A stretch of DNA of 64,000 nucleotides from Micromonospora polyrhachis. Its GTDB lineage: Bacteria > Actinomycetota > Actinomycetes > Mycobacteriales > Micromonosporaceae. A model generated the notes under the pieces. It saw only the letters and a list, made by a program, of their open reading frames with translations. It had not been told where the DNA came from and searched no databases. Shown piece by piece: positions 19,880 to 30,482 of the stretch (its first letter is position 1; every line of letters starts with the position of its first letter). The stretch lies in contig NZ_JACHJW010000001.1 in the NCBI RefSeq assembly GCF_014203835.1, forward strand, positions 5,778,501-5,842,500, in the 5' to 3' direction. The position numbers were made by a program, and so were the translations under genes.

Positions 19880-21414
19880 CACGCGCGCCGCCAGGAGCGG
19901 CCGTCGCGGGCGAGCATCTCGTCGGCCGAGCGGGGACCCCACTCGCCGGCCCGGTACGGGTCGGGAGTGGTGTCCTGCCACGCGGCCTCCAGCGGGTCGA
20001 TGACCTGCCAGCTCTGCTCGACCTCGGCGGCGTCGGGAAAGAGCGTCCGGTCCCCGATGAGTACGTCGAGCACGAGCCGCTCATACGCCTCGGGGCTCGA
20101 CTCGGTGAACGCCTCGCCGTACTGGAAGTCCATCGCGATGTCCCGGACCTCCATGGCGGTGCCGGGCACCTTGGAACCGAACTTCAGCACCACGCCCTCG
20201 TCGGGCTGGACCCGGATGACGAGCTGGTTGTTGCCGAGCATCTCCACGTCGGCATGGTTGAACGGCAGGTGCGGGGCGCGTTTGAACATGACGGCGACCT
20301 CGGTGACCCGCCGGGGGAGGCGCTTACCGGCCCGGATGTAGAACGGCACCCCGGCCCAGCGCCGGTTCTGGATGCCCAGCCGCACCGCGACGTACGTCTC
20401 GGTGGTGGAGTCGGCTGGCACCCCCTTCTCCTCCAGGTAGCCGACCGCCCGTTGGCCGGCCACCCAACCGGGCAGGTACTGCCCGCGTACGGTGCCGCTG
20501 GCCACGTCCCGGGGGATGGTGATGGCCCGCAGCACCTTCAGCTTCTCGGCCCGGATCTCGGCGGCGTCGAAGCTGGTCGGCTCCTCCATCGCCACCAGGG
20601 CCAGCAGTTGCAGCAGGTGGTTCTGTAGCACGTCGCGGGCCGCGCCGGCCGAGTCGTAGAAGCCGGCCCGGGAGCCGATGCCCACGTCCTCGGCCATGGT
20701 GATCTGCACCGAGTCGACGTACTTGGTGTTCCACAGTGGCTCGAACAGGTTGTTGGCGAACCGCAGGGCAAGGATGTTCTGTACGGTCTCCTTGCCCAGA
20801 TAGTGGTCGATCCGGAACACGTCGTCGCGGGTGAACACGTCGTCGACCAGCTCGTTGAGCACCTTGGCCGATGGCAGGTCGAAGCCGAACGGCTTCTCCA
20901 CCACGACCCGCCGCCACCCGCCCGACTTGGCGTTGTCCGCCATGCCGGTACGGGCGAGCTGCTTGAGCACCACCGGGAAGGCGGCCGGTGGGATGGAGAA
21001 GTAGAAGGCGGCGTTACCCGCGATGCCGTGGCTGCCCCGCAGTTCGTCGAGCATGACGGCCAACTGGTCGAAGGCCTCGTCGTCGTCGAACGAGCCGCCG
21101 ACGAACTTGATGTTGCCGACGAGCCGGGCCCAGACCTCCTCCCGCCAGGGGGTACGGGCGTGCTTGCGAGCCGCCTCGTAGGCCAACGACTCGAAGTCGC
21201 CGTCCCCCCAGTCACGCCGGGCGAAGCCGAGCACCACGAATCCGGGTGGGAGTAGACCCCGGTTGGCCAGGTCGTACACGGCCGGCAACAGTTTCTTGCG
21301 AGCCAGGTCGCCGGTCACCCCGAAGATCACCAAAGCGCATGGTTCGGGGATGCGCGGCAGCCGCCGGTCCTGCGGGTCGCGCAGCGGGTTCACGCCGCCT
21401 CCTTGTTCGTTCAT
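19879..21414 (-). CDS. zwf: Glucose-6-phosphate 1-dehydrogenase
   Basis: A 511-residue enzyme for the first step of the oxidative pentose phosphate pathway, making NADPH. The cofactor motif [12 protein letters not shown] is near residue 31 and the substrate/catalytic motif RIDHYLGKE is intact. It lies between pgi and opcA, and the three 75-bp repeats separate it from opcA. Ten bases separate its start from the pgi stop, so co-transcription is expected. Confidence 0.97.
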   Translation of the reverse strand: MNEQGGGVNPLRDPQDRRLPRIPEPCALVIFGVTGDLARKKLLPAVYDLANRGLLPPGFVVLGFARRDWGDGDFESLAYEAARKHARTPWREEVWARLVGNIKFVGGSFDDDEAFDQLAVMLDELRGSHGIAGNAAFYFSIPPAAFPVVLKQLARTGMADNAKSGGWRRVVVEKPFGFDLPSAKVLNELVDDVFTRDDVFRIDHYLGKETVQNILALRFANNLFEPLWNTKYVDSVQITMAEDVGIGSRAGFYDSAGAARDVLQNHLLQLLALVAMEEPTSFDAAEIRAEKLKVLRAITIPRDVASGTVRGQYLPGWVAGQRAVGYLEEKGVPADSTTETYVAVRLGIQNRRWAGVPFYIRAGKRLPRRVTEVAVMFKRAPHLPFNHADVEMLGNNQLVIRVQPDEGVVLKFGSKVPGTAMEVRDIAMDFQYGEAFTESSPEAYERLVLDVLIGDRTLFPDAAEVEQSWQVIDPLEAAWQDTTPDPYRAGEWGPRSADEMLARDGRSWRRA

Positions 21415-21423
21415 CGCGGCGGA

Positions 21424-23085
21424 TCAGGACCGCAGGCTGCGGATCGTGTCGAGCAGTTGGGCCAGCCCGGCCGTCCGGTCGGTCAGGTGCAGCCGTACCA
21501 CCGGCCGTTGCCGCTCGGCCAACGCCTGCCGGTCACCGGCGGCCTGCGCCGCCTGCAACTCCCCGAACGTGTACGGCTTGCCCGGTACCGGCAGGTCGTC
21601 ACTGACCGCGCCGGTAACCTGCAGGAAGGAACCGACCTGCGGGCCACCCTTGTGGTACTGGCCGGTGGAGTGCAGGAATCGTGGCCCCCAGCCGAAGGTG
21701 ACCGGGCGGCCGGCGACCTCGGCCAGTGCCGGCCGGGTCCGAGCCGCGTCGGCGTCGGCGAACCGGTCCAGGTAGGCCATGACCGCCAGGTAGCCCTCCG
21801 TGCCCAGCCCGGCCACCAGCCAGCGCAGCACACCGGCCAGGTCACCGGGGGTACCCGCCGGGGCGTACACCTCGATCGAGCCTTCGGTGAAGGCCGGTGC
21901 CTCGGCCGGCAGGCCCGAGCCCAGCAGCCGGTTGGTGTTCTCCTTCGACTCCGTCACGTTGGGCTGGTCGAACGGGTCGATGCCGAGCAGCACGCCGGCG
22001 ATGGCGGTGGCGTACTCCCAGGCGAGGAAGTGCGCGCCCAGCGGGCCGTTGACGGCCAGGTGCGGGCTCACCCCGTTGCCGGGTACCGCACCGGCCGACA
22101 GCGCGCCGCCGTAGGTCACGGTCAGCACATCGTCGCCGGTGGCACCCGGGCTGTGCGGGCCCTCGACCACGACCGGCAGGATGCCGATTCCGGTCTTGCC
22201 GGTCGACTCGGCGATCAGCTGCTCGATCCAGTCGCCGAGTCCTTCGATGCCGGTGCCGTCGGAGACCAGGGCGATCTTGTCCCGCCCGGTCGTGGCGGCG
22301 GTGCCGAGCGCCGCACCGAGGGCCAGACCCGGGTTGCCCTCGTTACCGGCCAGCGACTGGGCCAGGGCCTCGGCCTGGTCCAGCAACTCGGCCACGTCCA
22401 CGCCGGCCAGGGCCGCCGGGACCAGGCCGAACGCGGTCAGCGCGGAGTATCGGCCACCGACGTCCGAGTCGGCGAGCACCACGTACGCGCCCATCTCGTT
22501 GGCGGTGGTCGCCAGCGGCGAGCCGGGATCGGTGACGATGACGAACCGCCGGCCCGCCTCCGCCTCGGTCAGGCCGGAGTCGAGGAACGCCTGCCAGTAG
22601 GCCCGCCGGTGGCTGTCGGTCTCCACCGTCGAGCCGGACTTGCTGGCCACCACCACGACGGTGCGGTGCAGCCGCTTGGCGAGGGCAGCCCGGACCTGTC
22701 CCGGGTCGGTGGTGTCCAGCACGGTCAGTGGCCGGCCGGTGGTGCGGGCGATGACCTCGGGGGCCAGCGATGATCCGCCCATTCCGGCGAGCACCACGTG
22801 GTCGAGGTCGGCCAGTTCGGCCTGTAGTTCGGCGAGTTGGGGGAGCAGTTCTCGGCTGCGGCGGAAGGTGTCCACCCAGCCGAGCCGGATCTTCGCCTCG
22901 TCCTGGGCCTCCGGCCCCCACAGGGTCGGGTCCTTCTCGGCGAGCCGACGCGCGGCATCGTCGGCGGCGAGGGCGGTCCGGGTGGAGGCGGGCGCGGAGC
23001 GGTCGATTGCCTCCGCGCCGTATACGGCCAGCCCGGCCGCTGCCTCGACCGGGCCGTCGAACAGGTCGCTGGTCGCCTGGCTCAC
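21424..23085 (-). CDS. pgi: Glucose-6-phosphate isomerase (GPI/phosphoglucose isomerase family)
   Basis: A 553-residue protein of the sugar-isomerase fold that interconverts glucose 6-phosphate and fructose 6-phosphate. [15 protein letters not shown] and the phosphate-binding SKSGSTVET are conserved landmarks. It belongs to the actinobacterial form found between tal and zwf. The start is GTG at 23085 with AGGAGG upstream, and it overlaps the tal stop by four bases. Confidence 0.92.
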   Translation of the reverse strand: MSQATSDLFDGPVEAAAGLAVYGAEAIDRSAPASTRTALAADDAARRLAEKDPTLWGPEAQDEAKIRLGWVDTFRRSRELLPQLAELQAELADLDHVVLAGMGGSSLAPEVIARTTGRPLTVLDTTDPGQVRAALAKRLHRTVVVVASKSGSTVETDSHRRAYWQAFLDSGLTEAEAGRRFVIVTDPGSPLATTANEMGAYVVLADSDVGGRYSALTAFGLVPAALAGVDVAELLDQAEALAQSLAGNEGNPGLALGAALGTAATTGRDKIALVSDGTGIEGLGDWIEQLIAESTGKTGIGILPVVVEGPHSPGATGDDVLTVTYGGALSAGAVPGNGVSPHLAVNGPLGAHFLAWEYATAIAGVLLGIDPFDQPNVTESKENTNRLLGSGLPAEAPAFTEGSIEVYAPAGTPGDLAGVLRWLVAGLGTEGYLAVMAYLDRFADADAARTRPALAEVAGRPVTFGWGPRFLHSTGQYHKGGPQVGSFLQVTGAVSDDLPVPGKPYTFGELQAAQAAGDRQALAERQRPVVRLHLTDRTAGLAQLLDTIRSLRS

Positions 23086-24260
23086 GCGTTGCCTCCTGCC
23101 TGCTGTGCGGCCTGGGCGTGCCCCTGGGCGGCCCGGTTGGGCTGGCCTTCGCCCTGTGTCGCCGCTTCGAGCGAATCGCGTACGCCGTCGAGTAGTTCCT
23201 GCCAGCTGACCGCGAACTTCTCCACGCCCTCACGCTCCAGGGTCTCGATCACGTCGTCGAAGTCGATGCCCTGGGCGGTCAGGTCGGCAAAGACCTGGCG
23301 GGCCTCGGTGTAGCTGCCGGTGACCGCGTCACCCCGGGTCTCACCGTGGTCGGCATAGGCGTGGATGACCGGCTCCGGCATGGTGTTGACGGTGCCGGGG
23401 GCGACCAGTTCCTCGACGTAGATCACGTCGCGGTAGTCCGGGTTCTTGGTGGAGGTGGAGGCCCAGAGCGGGCGTTGCGGGTGGGCTCCCGCGTCCGCGA
23501 GCGCCTGCCAGCGGCCCGAGGAGAACACCTCGGCGTAGCGCTCGTAGGCGAGGCGCGCGTTGGCCAGGGCGGCCTTGCCCCGCAGCGCCTTGGCCTCGGC
23601 CGAGCCGGTCTTCTCCAGCCGCTTGTCGACCTCGGTGTCGACCCGGGAGACGAAGAACGACGCCACCGAGCCGATCTTCGACAGGTCGTGCCCGTTGGCC
23701 TTGGCATGCTCCAGTCCGGCCAGGAACGCCTCCATCACCTGCGAGTAGCGCTCCAGCCCGAAGATCAGCGTCACGTTGACGCTGATCCCCTCGGCCAGGG
23801 TCGCGGTGATGGCCGGCAGACCGGCCTCGGTCGCCGGGATCTTGATGTAGAGGTTGGGCCGGTCCACCAGCCACCACAGTGCCTTGGCCTCGGCCACCGT
23901 CTTCTCGGTCTCGTAGGCCAGCCGCGGGTCGACCTCGATGGAGACCCGGCCGTCCACCCCGCCCGAGGCGTCGTACGCCGGGCGCATCACGTCGCACGCC
24001 CACCGCACGTCGTACGTGGTCAGCATGCGGACCGCCTCCTCGACGGTCACCCCCCGCTGGGCGAGGTCACGCAGCTGCCAGTTGTACTCGTCGGCGTCGC
24101 TGAGCGCCTTGGCGAAGATGGTCGGGTTGGTGGTCACCCCGACCAGGTGCTGCTCCCGGCGCAGCTGGTCCAGCCCGCCGGAGCTGAGCCGTACCCGGGA
24201 TAGATCATCGAGCCAGACCGCCACGCCGGCGGCGGTCAGTTCACTCAACCTGTCCGTCAT
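23082..24260 (-). CDS. tal: Transaldolase
   Basis: A 392-residue transaldolase of the non-oxidative pentose phosphate pathway. The Schiff-base lysine sits in [11 protein letters not shown], and the GVTTNPTIF signature is near the N-terminus. It moves a dihydroxyacetone unit between sugar phosphates. It lies 16 bases after tkt and overlaps pgi by four bases, consistent with one operon. The last 30 residues are Ala/Gln-rich and variable. Confidence 0.97.
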   Translation of the reverse strand: MTDRLSELTAAGVAVWLDDLSRVRLSSGGLDQLRREQHLVGVTTNPTIFAKALSDADEYNWQLRDLAQRGVTVEEAVRMLTTYDVRWACDVMRPAYDASGGVDGRVSIEVDPRLAYETEKTVAEAKALWWLVDRPNLYIKIPATEAGLPAITATLAEGISVNVTLIFGLERYSQVMEAFLAGLEHAKANGHDLSKIGSVASFFVSRVDTEVDKRLEKTGSAEAKALRGKAALANARLAYERYAEVFSSGRWQALADAGAHPQRPLWASTSTKNPDYRDVIYVEELVAPGTVNTMPEPVIHAYADHGETRGDAVTGSYTEARQVFADLTAQGIDFDDVIETLEREGVEKFAVSWQELLDGVRDSLEAATQGEGQPNRAAQGHAQAAQQAGGNA

Positions 24261-24276
24261 TGTCGACCTCGCTCTC

Positions 24277-26415
24277 TCAGTTGCCGGTGGTGCTGCCGGT
24301 GATCTGACCGATCCGGGTGAGCGACGCGTGCGCGGCGGCCACGATCCGGTCCGGGGTGAAGCCGAACTGCTCGTACAGGACGCTGTACGGTGCGCTCGCC
24401 CCGTAGTGCTCCAGGCTCACGGTCTCGCCGCAGTCGCCGACCAGGTCCCGCCAGGACATCGCGATGCCGGCCTCGACGCTGACCCGGGCCCGCACGCCGC
24501 GTGGCAGCACCGACTCCCGGTACGCCTCGTCCTGCGCTCGGAACCACTCCTGGCAGGGCATCGACACGACCCGGGTGGGCGTGCCCTCGGCCTCCAGCCG
24601 TTCCCGGGCGGTGAGGCAGAGCTGCACCTCGGAGCCGGTGCCGATGAGGATCACCTGGGGCTGGGCGTCGGAGGCCTCGGCCAGCACGTATCCGCCCTTG
24701 GCCGCCCCGTCGGCGGCGGCGAGCGTGCTGCGGTCCAGCACCGGCACCGGCTGGCGGGTCAGCGCCAGGGCGGTCGGCCGGTCGGTGTGCAGCAGCGTCT
24801 CCCGCCAGGCGATGGCGGTCTCGTTGGCGTCGGCCGGACGGACCACGTCCAGGCCGGGGATGGCCCGCAACGCGGTCAGGTGCTCCACCGGCTGGTGGGT
24901 GGGGCCGTCCTCGCCGAGGCCGATCGAGTCATGTGTCCAGACGTAGGTGACCGGCAGCTTCATCAGCGCGGCGAGCCGTACCGAGGGGCGCATGTAGTCG
25001 CTGAACACCAGGAAGGTGCCGCCGTACGGGCGGGTGCCGCCGTGCAGGGCGATGCCGTTGAGGATGGCGCCCATGGCGTGCTCACGGATGCCGAAGTGCA
25101 GGGTGCGGCCGTACTCGTGGCCGGGGAACGCCTTGGTGGCGTACTCGGCGGGGATGAACGACGGCTCGCCCTCCATGGTGGTGTTGTTGCTTTCGGCCAG
25201 GTCGGCCGAGCCGCCCCACAGCTCGGGCAGCACCGGGGCGAGGGCGTTGAGCACCTTGCCGGAGGCGGCCCGGGTGGCGACCGGTTTGGCGTCCGCGGCC
25301 CACTCCGGCAGCGCGTCGGTCCAGCCGGCCGGCAGGGCCCGGGAGGCCAGCCGGTCGTGCAGCGCCTTGCGCTCCGGATTGGCCTGCGCCCACGCCTGGT
25401 ACGCCTCGTCCCACTCGGCGCGCGCCTGCCGGCCGCGTTCCAGCACCTCACGGGCGTGGGCGAGCACCTTGTCGTCCACGGCGAAGTGCTGTCCCGGGTC
25501 GAAGCCGAGCAGTTCCTTGGTGGCGGCCACCTCGTCGGCGCCGAGCGCCGAACCGTGGATCTTGCCGGTGTTCTGCTTCGTCGGGGCGGGCCAGCCGATG
25601 ATGGTGCGCAGCGCGATGAACGAGGGCCGCCCGGTCTCCGCCTTGGCCGCCATCAGCGCGGCGTACAGCGCCTGGAGGTCCTCCTTGTAGTGCCCGTCGT
25701 CCGGATCGTCGGCCCGCCAGTCGACGGTCTGCACGTGCCAGCCGTACGCCTCGTAGCGGGCGGCCACGTCCTCGCTCTTGGCGATCCGGGTGTCGTCCTC
25801 GATGGAGATCTCGTTGTCGTCGTAGATCAGCGTGAGGTTGCCGAGCTTCTGGTGGCCGGCGAGGGAACTGGCCTCGTGGCTGATGCCCTCCTCGATGTCC
25901 CCGTCCGAGGCGATGCAGTAGACGTGGTGGTCGAAGACCGAGTTGCCGGGTTCGGCGTCCGGGTCGAGCAGGCCCCGCTCCCGTCGGGCCGCCATCGCCA
26001 TGCCGACCGCGTTGCCGACGCCCTGCCCCAGCGGGCCGGTGGTGGTCTCGACGCCCTTGGTGTGCCCGTGCTCGGGGTGGCCCGGGGTGAGCGAACCCCA
26101 CTGCCGCAGCGACCGCAGGTCGTCCAGGCTCAGTCCGTAGCCGGCGAGGTAGAGCTGGACGTAGAGGGTGAGGCTGGTGTGTCCGGCGGAGAGCACGAAG
26201 CGGTCCCGGCCCGCCCAGTCGGGGGCGGTCGGGTCGTGCCGCATGACCTTGTTGAACAGCAGGTAGGCGGCGGGCGCCAGGCTCATCGCCGTGCCCGGAT
26301 GGCCGTTGCCGGACTTCTCCACGGCGTCGATGGCCAGGACGCGGGCGGTGTCGACGGCGCGGCGGTCGAGATCGGACCAGTTCAACGGGTCTTGCGTGGG
26401 TCGGTTGGCAGCCAC
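24277..26415 (-). CDS. tkt: Transketolase
   Basis: A 712-residue thiamine-diphosphate enzyme that transfers two-carbon units in the pentose phosphate pathway. The cofactor region [19 protein letters not shown] and the N-terminal [14 protein letters not shown] are typical. GTG at 26415 was chosen because AAGGAG lies 11 bases upstream and the protein then begins near the family N-terminus; an upstream extension of the frame has no support. It is the first gene of the pentose phosphate operon and diverges from ctaB. Confidence 0.97.
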   Translation of the reverse strand: MAANRPTQDPLNWSDLDRRAVDTARVLAIDAVEKSGNGHPGTAMSLAPAAYLLFNKVMRHDPTAPDWAGRDRFVLSAGHTSLTLYVQLYLAGYGLSLDDLRSLRQWGSLTPGHPEHGHTKGVETTTGPLGQGVGNAVGMAMAARRERGLLDPDAEPGNSVFDHHVYCIASDGDIEEGISHEASSLAGHQKLGNLTLIYDDNEISIEDDTRIAKSEDVAARYEAYGWHVQTVDWRADDPDDGHYKEDLQALYAALMAAKAETGRPSFIALRTIIGWPAPTKQNTGKIHGSALGADEVAATKELLGFDPGQHFAVDDKVLAHAREVLERGRQARAEWDEAYQAWAQANPERKALHDRLASRALPAGWTDALPEWAADAKPVATRAASGKVLNALAPVLPELWGGSADLAESNNTTMEGEPSFIPAEYATKAFPGHEYGRTLHFGIREHAMGAILNGIALHGGTRPYGGTFLVFSDYMRPSVRLAALMKLPVTYVWTHDSIGLGEDGPTHQPVEHLTALRAIPGLDVVRPADANETAIAWRETLLHTDRPTALALTRQPVPVLDRSTLAAADGAAKGGYVLAEASDAQPQVILIGTGSEVQLCLTARERLEAEGTPTRVVSMPCQEWFRAQDEAYRESVLPRGVRARVSVEAGIAMSWRDLVGDCGETVSLEHYGASAPYSVLYEQFGFTPDRIVAAAHASLTRIGQITGSTTGN

Positions 26416-26683
26416 GATTGTCTGTGCTCCTTGGCAGTGGGCGGAACCCTCACTGTTGACCCTAGCGATCGTCCCTAAACGTACGCCTGCGGATCGTGTA
26501 TGCCCGTTCCGCGAGACATGTGCCGACCGGCCGGATTCCGCCCGGACGTGTGATCGCGGGCACCGTTGCTGGGTCGCCCGGGCAGCGCAAATATCGCCGC
26601 GTAGGCTGTCGGTCGGCGTGCAGATCGTGCCCGGTCGCCGCTGATCCGAAACTCCCGCGCCGACGCTGGAAGGTTGGCAGTTC

Positions 26684-27646
26684 GTGAGCATGATCACCGA
26701 GCCACCGGTCACCACCGGCCCCAGCAGATCGACGGCCGAGCAGTCCACGGCCGGTGTTCGGGGGCAGCAACGCAGTGGTGCCGGCGAGGTGGTTCGGGCG
26801 TACGTCTCGCTCACCAAGCCCCGCATCGTCGAGTTGCTGCTGGTCACGACGATCCCGACGATGATGCTGGCGGCCGACGGGCTGCCGTCGCTGTGGCTGA
26901 TGGCCGTCGTGCTGGTCGGTGGCGCGCTGGCCGCCGGTGGGGCCAGCGCGCTCAACTGCTACATCGACCGGGACATCGACCAGTTGATGCGGCGCACCAA
27001 GCGTCGTCCGCTGCCGACCCACGTCGTGGCACCGCGCAGCGCGCTGATCTTCGGGTTGGTGCTCGCCGGGGTCTCGGTCGCCTTGATGGCGGCCTTCACC
27101 AACTGGCTGGCCACCATCCTGACCATCGCCTCGATCGCCTACTACGACCTCGTCTACACGCTGTGGCTCAAGCGCACCACCGCGCAGAACACCTTCTGGG
27201 GTGGCATCTGTGGGGCGGCACCGGTACTGATCGGCTGGGCTGCGGTCACCGGGTCGTTGAGTCCGGCGGCATGGGCGCTGTTCGCGTTGGTCTTCTTCTG
27301 GCAGTTGCCGCACTTCTACGCTCTGGCGATCAAATACAAGGTCGACTACGCGCGGGCCGGCATTCCGATGTTGCCGGTGGTGGCCTCGGTCCGGCGGGTC
27401 AACCTGGAGATCGTGGCCTACACCTGGTTGACTGTGTTCGCCTCGCTGGTCGCCTGGCCGCTGGGGTTGAGCCCGATCTACGGGGTCACCGCGGTGGTGG
27501 CGGGGGCGGTCTTCCTGGTGGAGGCCCACCGATTGGCCAGACGGTCTGCCCGGGGAGAGGCGATCAAGCCGATGCGGTTGTTCCACTGGGCCAACACCTA
27601 CCTGACCATCCTGTTCGCCGTCATCGCGCTTGATGCGCTGATCTGA
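26684..27646 (+). CDS. ctaB: Protoheme IX farnesyltransferase (heme O synthase)
   Basis: A 320-residue UbiA-family membrane prenyltransferase that converts heme b to heme O for cytochrome oxidase. Multiple hydrophobic helices and the aspartate-rich motif [20 protein letters not shown] are visible. GTG at 26684 and ATG at 26690 are both possible starts; the first 30 residues are hydrophilic and variable. It diverges from tkt across 268 bases. Its pathway partner ctaA lies 1.8 kb downstream on the other strand. Confidence 0.95.
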   Translation: MSMITEPPVTTGPSRSTAEQSTAGVRGQQRSGAGEVVRAYVSLTKPRIVELLLVTTIPTMMLAADGLPSLWLMAVVLVGGALAAGGASALNCYIDRDIDQLMRRTKRRPLPTHVVAPRSALIFGLVLAGVSVALMAAFTNWLATILTIASIAYYDLVYTLWLKRTTAQNTFWGGICGAAPVLIGWAAVTGSLSPAAWALFALVFFWQLPHFYALAIKYKVDYARAGIPMLPVVASVRRVNLEIVAYTWLTVFASLVAWPLGLSPIYGVTAVVAGAVFLVEAHRLARRSARGEAIKPMRLFHWANTYLTILFAVIALDALI

Positions 27647-27899
27647 ACCGCTAGTCGCCGATAAGTGGCGGAATGTTCCGTTTGTCTTGTTTGTCGCCGA
27701 AGTAGCGAAATCTCACTATCTGTCGGTCCGGCTGGTCACGCGCCCATTCTGGCCGTTTTGCCGGGCTGCAAAATCGGTAGATATCCGGATAAAGTGGTCG
27801 AAACTGCCGTCCGTAATTTATTCGTGATGAGGTAATGGGCATCACAAATAATCGGTAGCCATCAGGCACGTGAGCTGAGTTCTGCTTACGCTTCGCGCT

Positions 27900-28235
27900 A
27901 TGGCAGATGGTTCCGATACAACGCTGACGGCCGATCAGACCGTCACGACCCAGACCGCCACCGGTCTGGTTTCCGGTATCCGCGAGTTTGCCGCCGGCCA
28001 CGGCGGCGCGAAGGCGGTCATCGAGTACGTCGGTAAGCGGGGCGCCCGGATCGTCCTGGTCGGCGCGGACGGCGTATGGGCCGACCAGTTCGCCGAGGGC
28101 ACCGATGTCGCCCGTCTCGCCTGCGCCCGCGCGGGCGTCACCGTCGAGAACGAGTGGGAGCGGGAGTTGATGGACGAGATGCGTCCCAACCGGGACCTCT
28201 GGCGGTCCATGGCCCGCCGTACGTTGGCCCGCTGA
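27900..28235 (+). CDS. Small conserved protein of unknown function
   Basis: I do not recognise this 111-residue protein. It has an N-terminal Thr-rich segment, then a compact mixed region with AVIEYVGKRGARIVLVG and WADQFAEGTDVARLAC, and an acidic then basic C-terminus. No membrane helix or catalytic motif is evident. TACGCT at 27887-27892 sits seven bases before the ATG and no ribosome site is visible, so the transcript may be leaderless. The stop abuts the ATG of the ATP-grasp gene, so the two are probably co-translated and functionally linked. Confidence 0.75.
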   Translation: MADGSDTTLTADQTVTTQTATGLVSGIREFAAGHGGAKAVIEYVGKRGARIVLVGADGVWADQFAEGTDVARLACARAGVTVENEWERELMDEMRPNRDLWRSMARRTLAR

Positions 28236-29147
28236 ATGCCGACACCCCACCCCGGCGGTGCGCCCGGGGAGCCCCGGGTCGCGCTCGTCACCTGCACCGA
28301 GCTTCCCGAACTGGAGGATGACGACCGGCTGGTGTTCGGACCGCTCGCCGCCCTGGGAATCCGGGCCGAGGCGGTCGTCTGGGACGCCCCCGGTGTCGAC
28401 TGGACCGCCTACCGGTCGGCCGTGCTCCGTTCTCCCTGGGACTACGCGACACGGCGCGACGAGTTCGTCGCCTGGGCCGCCACCGTGCCGGTCCTGGCCA
28501 ACCCGGCCGACATCGTCGAGTGGAACACCGACAAGCGCTACCTGGAGGCGCTGACGGCCTCGGGGGTGCCGACGGTGCCGACGACCTGGGTCCGGCCGGG
28601 GGAGGGCTGGACAGCTCCGCTCGACGGCGAGTACGTGATCAAGCCGGCTGTCGGCGCAGGCAGCGTGGACACCGGCCGGTACGACTGCGCCGACGAGGAG
28701 CACCGGCGGCTGGCCGCCGCACACGTGGCCCGCCTGTCCACCGCCGGCCGGGTCACCATGGTGCAGCCCTACCTGGCGGACGTGGACACGGCGGGGGAGA
28801 CCGCGCTGATGTTCTTCGCCACGCCGGACGGTCTCGGGTTCAGCCACGCGATCCGCAAGGGGCCGATGCTGACCGGGCCGGACTATGGCGTCGAGGGTCT
28901 CTACCGAACCGAGAAGATCACCGCCCGTATCCCGAGCGATGTGGAACGGACGGTCGCCGAGCGGGTGCTGGCGGCGGTACCGGGTGGCCCGGAGCGGTTG
29001 CTCTACGCCCGGGTCGACCTGATTCCCGGCCCGGATGGTTCCCCGGTGCTGGTCGAGTTGGAGCTGACCGAGCCGTCGCTCTTCCTCGGCTACGCCGATG
29101 GGGCCGCCGAGCGGTTGGCGCAGGCCATCGCCCTGCGTCTCGGCTGA
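28236..29147 (+). CDS. ATP-grasp domain protein
   Basis: A 303-residue protein with an ATP-grasp fold, resembling the DcsG/RimK-like group that makes amide-type bonds with ATP. Supporting parts are the pre-ATP domain with LRSPWDYATRRDEF, the lysine motif GEYVIKPAVGAGS, and the metal-binding end LVELELTEPSLFLGY. The substrate is unknown. It starts directly after the stop of the small upstream protein. The end of the gene runs into a degenerate copy of the 27-bp repeat, and the stop lies inside it. Confidence 0.85.
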   Translation: MPTPHPGGAPGEPRVALVTCTELPELEDDDRLVFGPLAALGIRAEAVVWDAPGVDWTAYRSAVLRSPWDYATRRDEFVAWAATVPVLANPADIVEWNTDKRYLEALTASGVPTVPTTWVRPGEGWTAPLDGEYVIKPAVGAGSVDTGRYDCADEEHRRLAAAHVARLSTAGRVTMVQPYLADVDTAGETALMFFATPDGLGFSHAIRKGPMLTGPDYGVEGLYRTEKITARIPSDVERTVAERVLAAVPGGPERLLYARVDLIPGPDGSPVLVELELTEPSLFLGYADGAAERLAQAIALRLG

Positions 29148-29288
29148 GCCCGGCTCCGCCCACGGCTGGGGGGAGCCCGGCACCGCCCGCGGCTGGGGGG
29201 AGCCCGGCACCGTCCACGGCTGGGGGGAGCCCGGCACCGTCCACGGCTGGGGGGAGCCCGGCACCGCCCGCGGCTGGGGCTAGCCCCC
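29142..29288. repeat. 27-bp tandem repeat
   Basis: Four full 27-base units start at 29164, 29191, 29218 and 29245, flanked by a degenerate 22-base copy (29142-29163) and a partial copy from 29272. Units differ only at a few positions (CGCCCGC or CGTCCAC). The first degenerate copy contains the stop codon of the ATP-grasp gene. Confidence 0.95.
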
Positions 29289-29306
29289 CACCTCGACCCC
29301 GTCAGG

Positions 29307-29343
29307 AAGTGGAGCCCGCACCAGACCGGTGCGGGCTCCACTT
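29307..29343. terminator. Bidirectional terminator between convergent ATP-grasp gene and ctaA
   Basis: A 16-bp perfect stem, AAGTGGAGCCCGCACC with GGTGCGGGCTCCACTT, has the five-base loop AGACC. TCTT follows on the plus strand. It lies between two converging genes. Confidence 0.85.
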
Positions 29344-29404
29344 TCTTGCTGACGAGGTGGGCCCGGAGCAGGCGGGCCAGGCCCGTTCCCGCGTCCTGGG
29401 CCAA

Positions 29405-30364
29405 TCAGTGCGCGGCCACGGGTTCCGGCTGCCGGGCGTCGTCAGTCGACGGGGCGGCCGGGCCGGTGGTCGCCGTCGGCTGGTGGATGCGGGTGGCCCG
29501 GAGGACGGCGAGAGTGGCGAGCCAGACCAGGCAGGAGCCCAGCATGTGCGCGCCGACCAGAATGCCGGGCAGGTGGGTGAAGTACTGCACGAAGCCGATC
29601 AGACCCTGGCCGAGTTCCACCGCGATCAGCACCAGCGCGGCTCGGGCGGCGACCGTCGCGCCGACCGCGCGGAACGCGAACCACAGCGCCACCGAGAGCC
29701 CGAGCAGCAGGAAGACCAGGTCGACGTGCGCCTGCGAGATCGACTCAGGGTCGAAGCCGAGGCGCTTGGCGTCCTGGTCGCCGGCGTGCGGCCCGCTCCC
29801 GGTCACCCAGGTGCCGACCACCAGCACCGCGGCGCTGACCACGGTGGTGATCCAGCTCAGTGTGCGCAGCGGGGCCGGCGTCTCGGCCGGTGCGGTCTCG
29901 CCCGGCTCGAACGCCGCCCGCCAGAACACGTACGCCGCCGCGATGACCGCCATGGAGGCGAGGAAGTGCAGCCCGACCACCCAGGGGTTGAGATCGGTGA
30001 GCACCGTGAAGCCACCGATGACGGCCTGGGCCGGGACACCGAGGAACACGAGGATGGAGAGTTGGACCAGTGACTTGCGTCGGGGACGCTGGGCCAGCGC
30101 CGAGAGGATCCCGAGCAGGGCGATCAGGCCCACCGCGAAGGTCAACAGCCGGTTGCCGAACTCGATCATCCCGTAGATGCCCATTTCGGGCGTCGTGACG
30201 TAGGAGTCCTCGGTGCAGCGGGGCCAGGTGGGGCAGCCGAGGCCGGACCCGGTGAGCCGTACGGCGCCGCCGGTGACGACGATGCCGATGTTGGCGATGA
30301 TCGAGGCCAGGGCGAGCCGGCGTAGCACGCGCGGACTGCCGAAATACCCGGCGATTCCGTTCAC
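29405..30364 (-). CDS. ctaA: Heme A synthase (COX15/CtaA)
   Basis: The predicted protein has 319 residues and about eight membrane helices, and oxidises heme O to heme A. The N-terminal GGAVRLTGSGLGCPTWPRC and the repeated histidine helices (EFGNRLL, VGLHFLASM, AHMLGS) match the family. GTG at 30364 was chosen; GTG at 30382 would add six residues. It partners with ctaB upstream. It diverges from sufR across about 120 bases. Confidence 0.94.
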   Translation of the reverse strand: MNGIAGYFGSPRVLRRLALASIIANIGIVVTGGAVRLTGSGLGCPTWPRCTEDSYVTTPEMGIYGMIEFGNRLLTFAVGLIALLGILSALAQRPRRKSLVQLSILVFLGVPAQAVIGGFTVLTDLNPWVVGLHFLASMAVIAAAYVFWRAAFEPGETAPAETPAPLRTLSWITTVVSAAVLVVGTWVTGSGPHAGDQDAKRLGFDPESISQAHVDLVFLLLGLSVALWFAFRAVGATVAARAALVLIAVELGQGLIGFVQYFTHLPGILVGAHMLGSCLVWLATLAVLRATRIHQPTATTGPAAPSTDDARQPEPVAAH

Positions 30365-30446
30365 GGCGCTGATCCTACGCACTGTAGTTCTTGTCGGTTC
30401 GGGCAGTGTCCTGTCACCCGGTGGTGTGGATCACCGCCGGTGGGAT

Positions 30447-30482
30447 TTGCAGGCACTCCCCGAAATACGTAACGTTGGCGTA
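30447..30482 (+). promoter_or_regulatory. Candidate leaderless promoter of sufR
   Basis: TTGCAG (30447-30452), a 17-base spacer and TAACGT (30470-30475) form a good vegetative promoter. Seven bases later is the GTG start of sufR, with no ribosome site between, so transcription probably begins at the start codon. Confidence 0.65.

Noticed and set aside
19632-20084. N-terminal extension of opcA through the 75-bp repeats
   Set aside because: The repeats keep the frame open by chance of length, while the TTG start with GGAGG fits OpcA homologs.
23938-26478. Plus-strand frame of 846 codons over tal and tkt
   Set aside because: It lies opposite two clear genes and shows only GC-rich low-complexity translation.
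28520-30073. Plus-strand frame of 517 codons over the ATP-grasp gene, repeats and ctaA
   Set aside because: It reads through the 27-bp repeats and opposite ctaA without recognisable domains.
30213-30482. N-terminal extension of SufR
   Set aside because: This part overlaps ctaA on the other strand and has no domain; the GTG at 30483 with the promoter just upstream is better.
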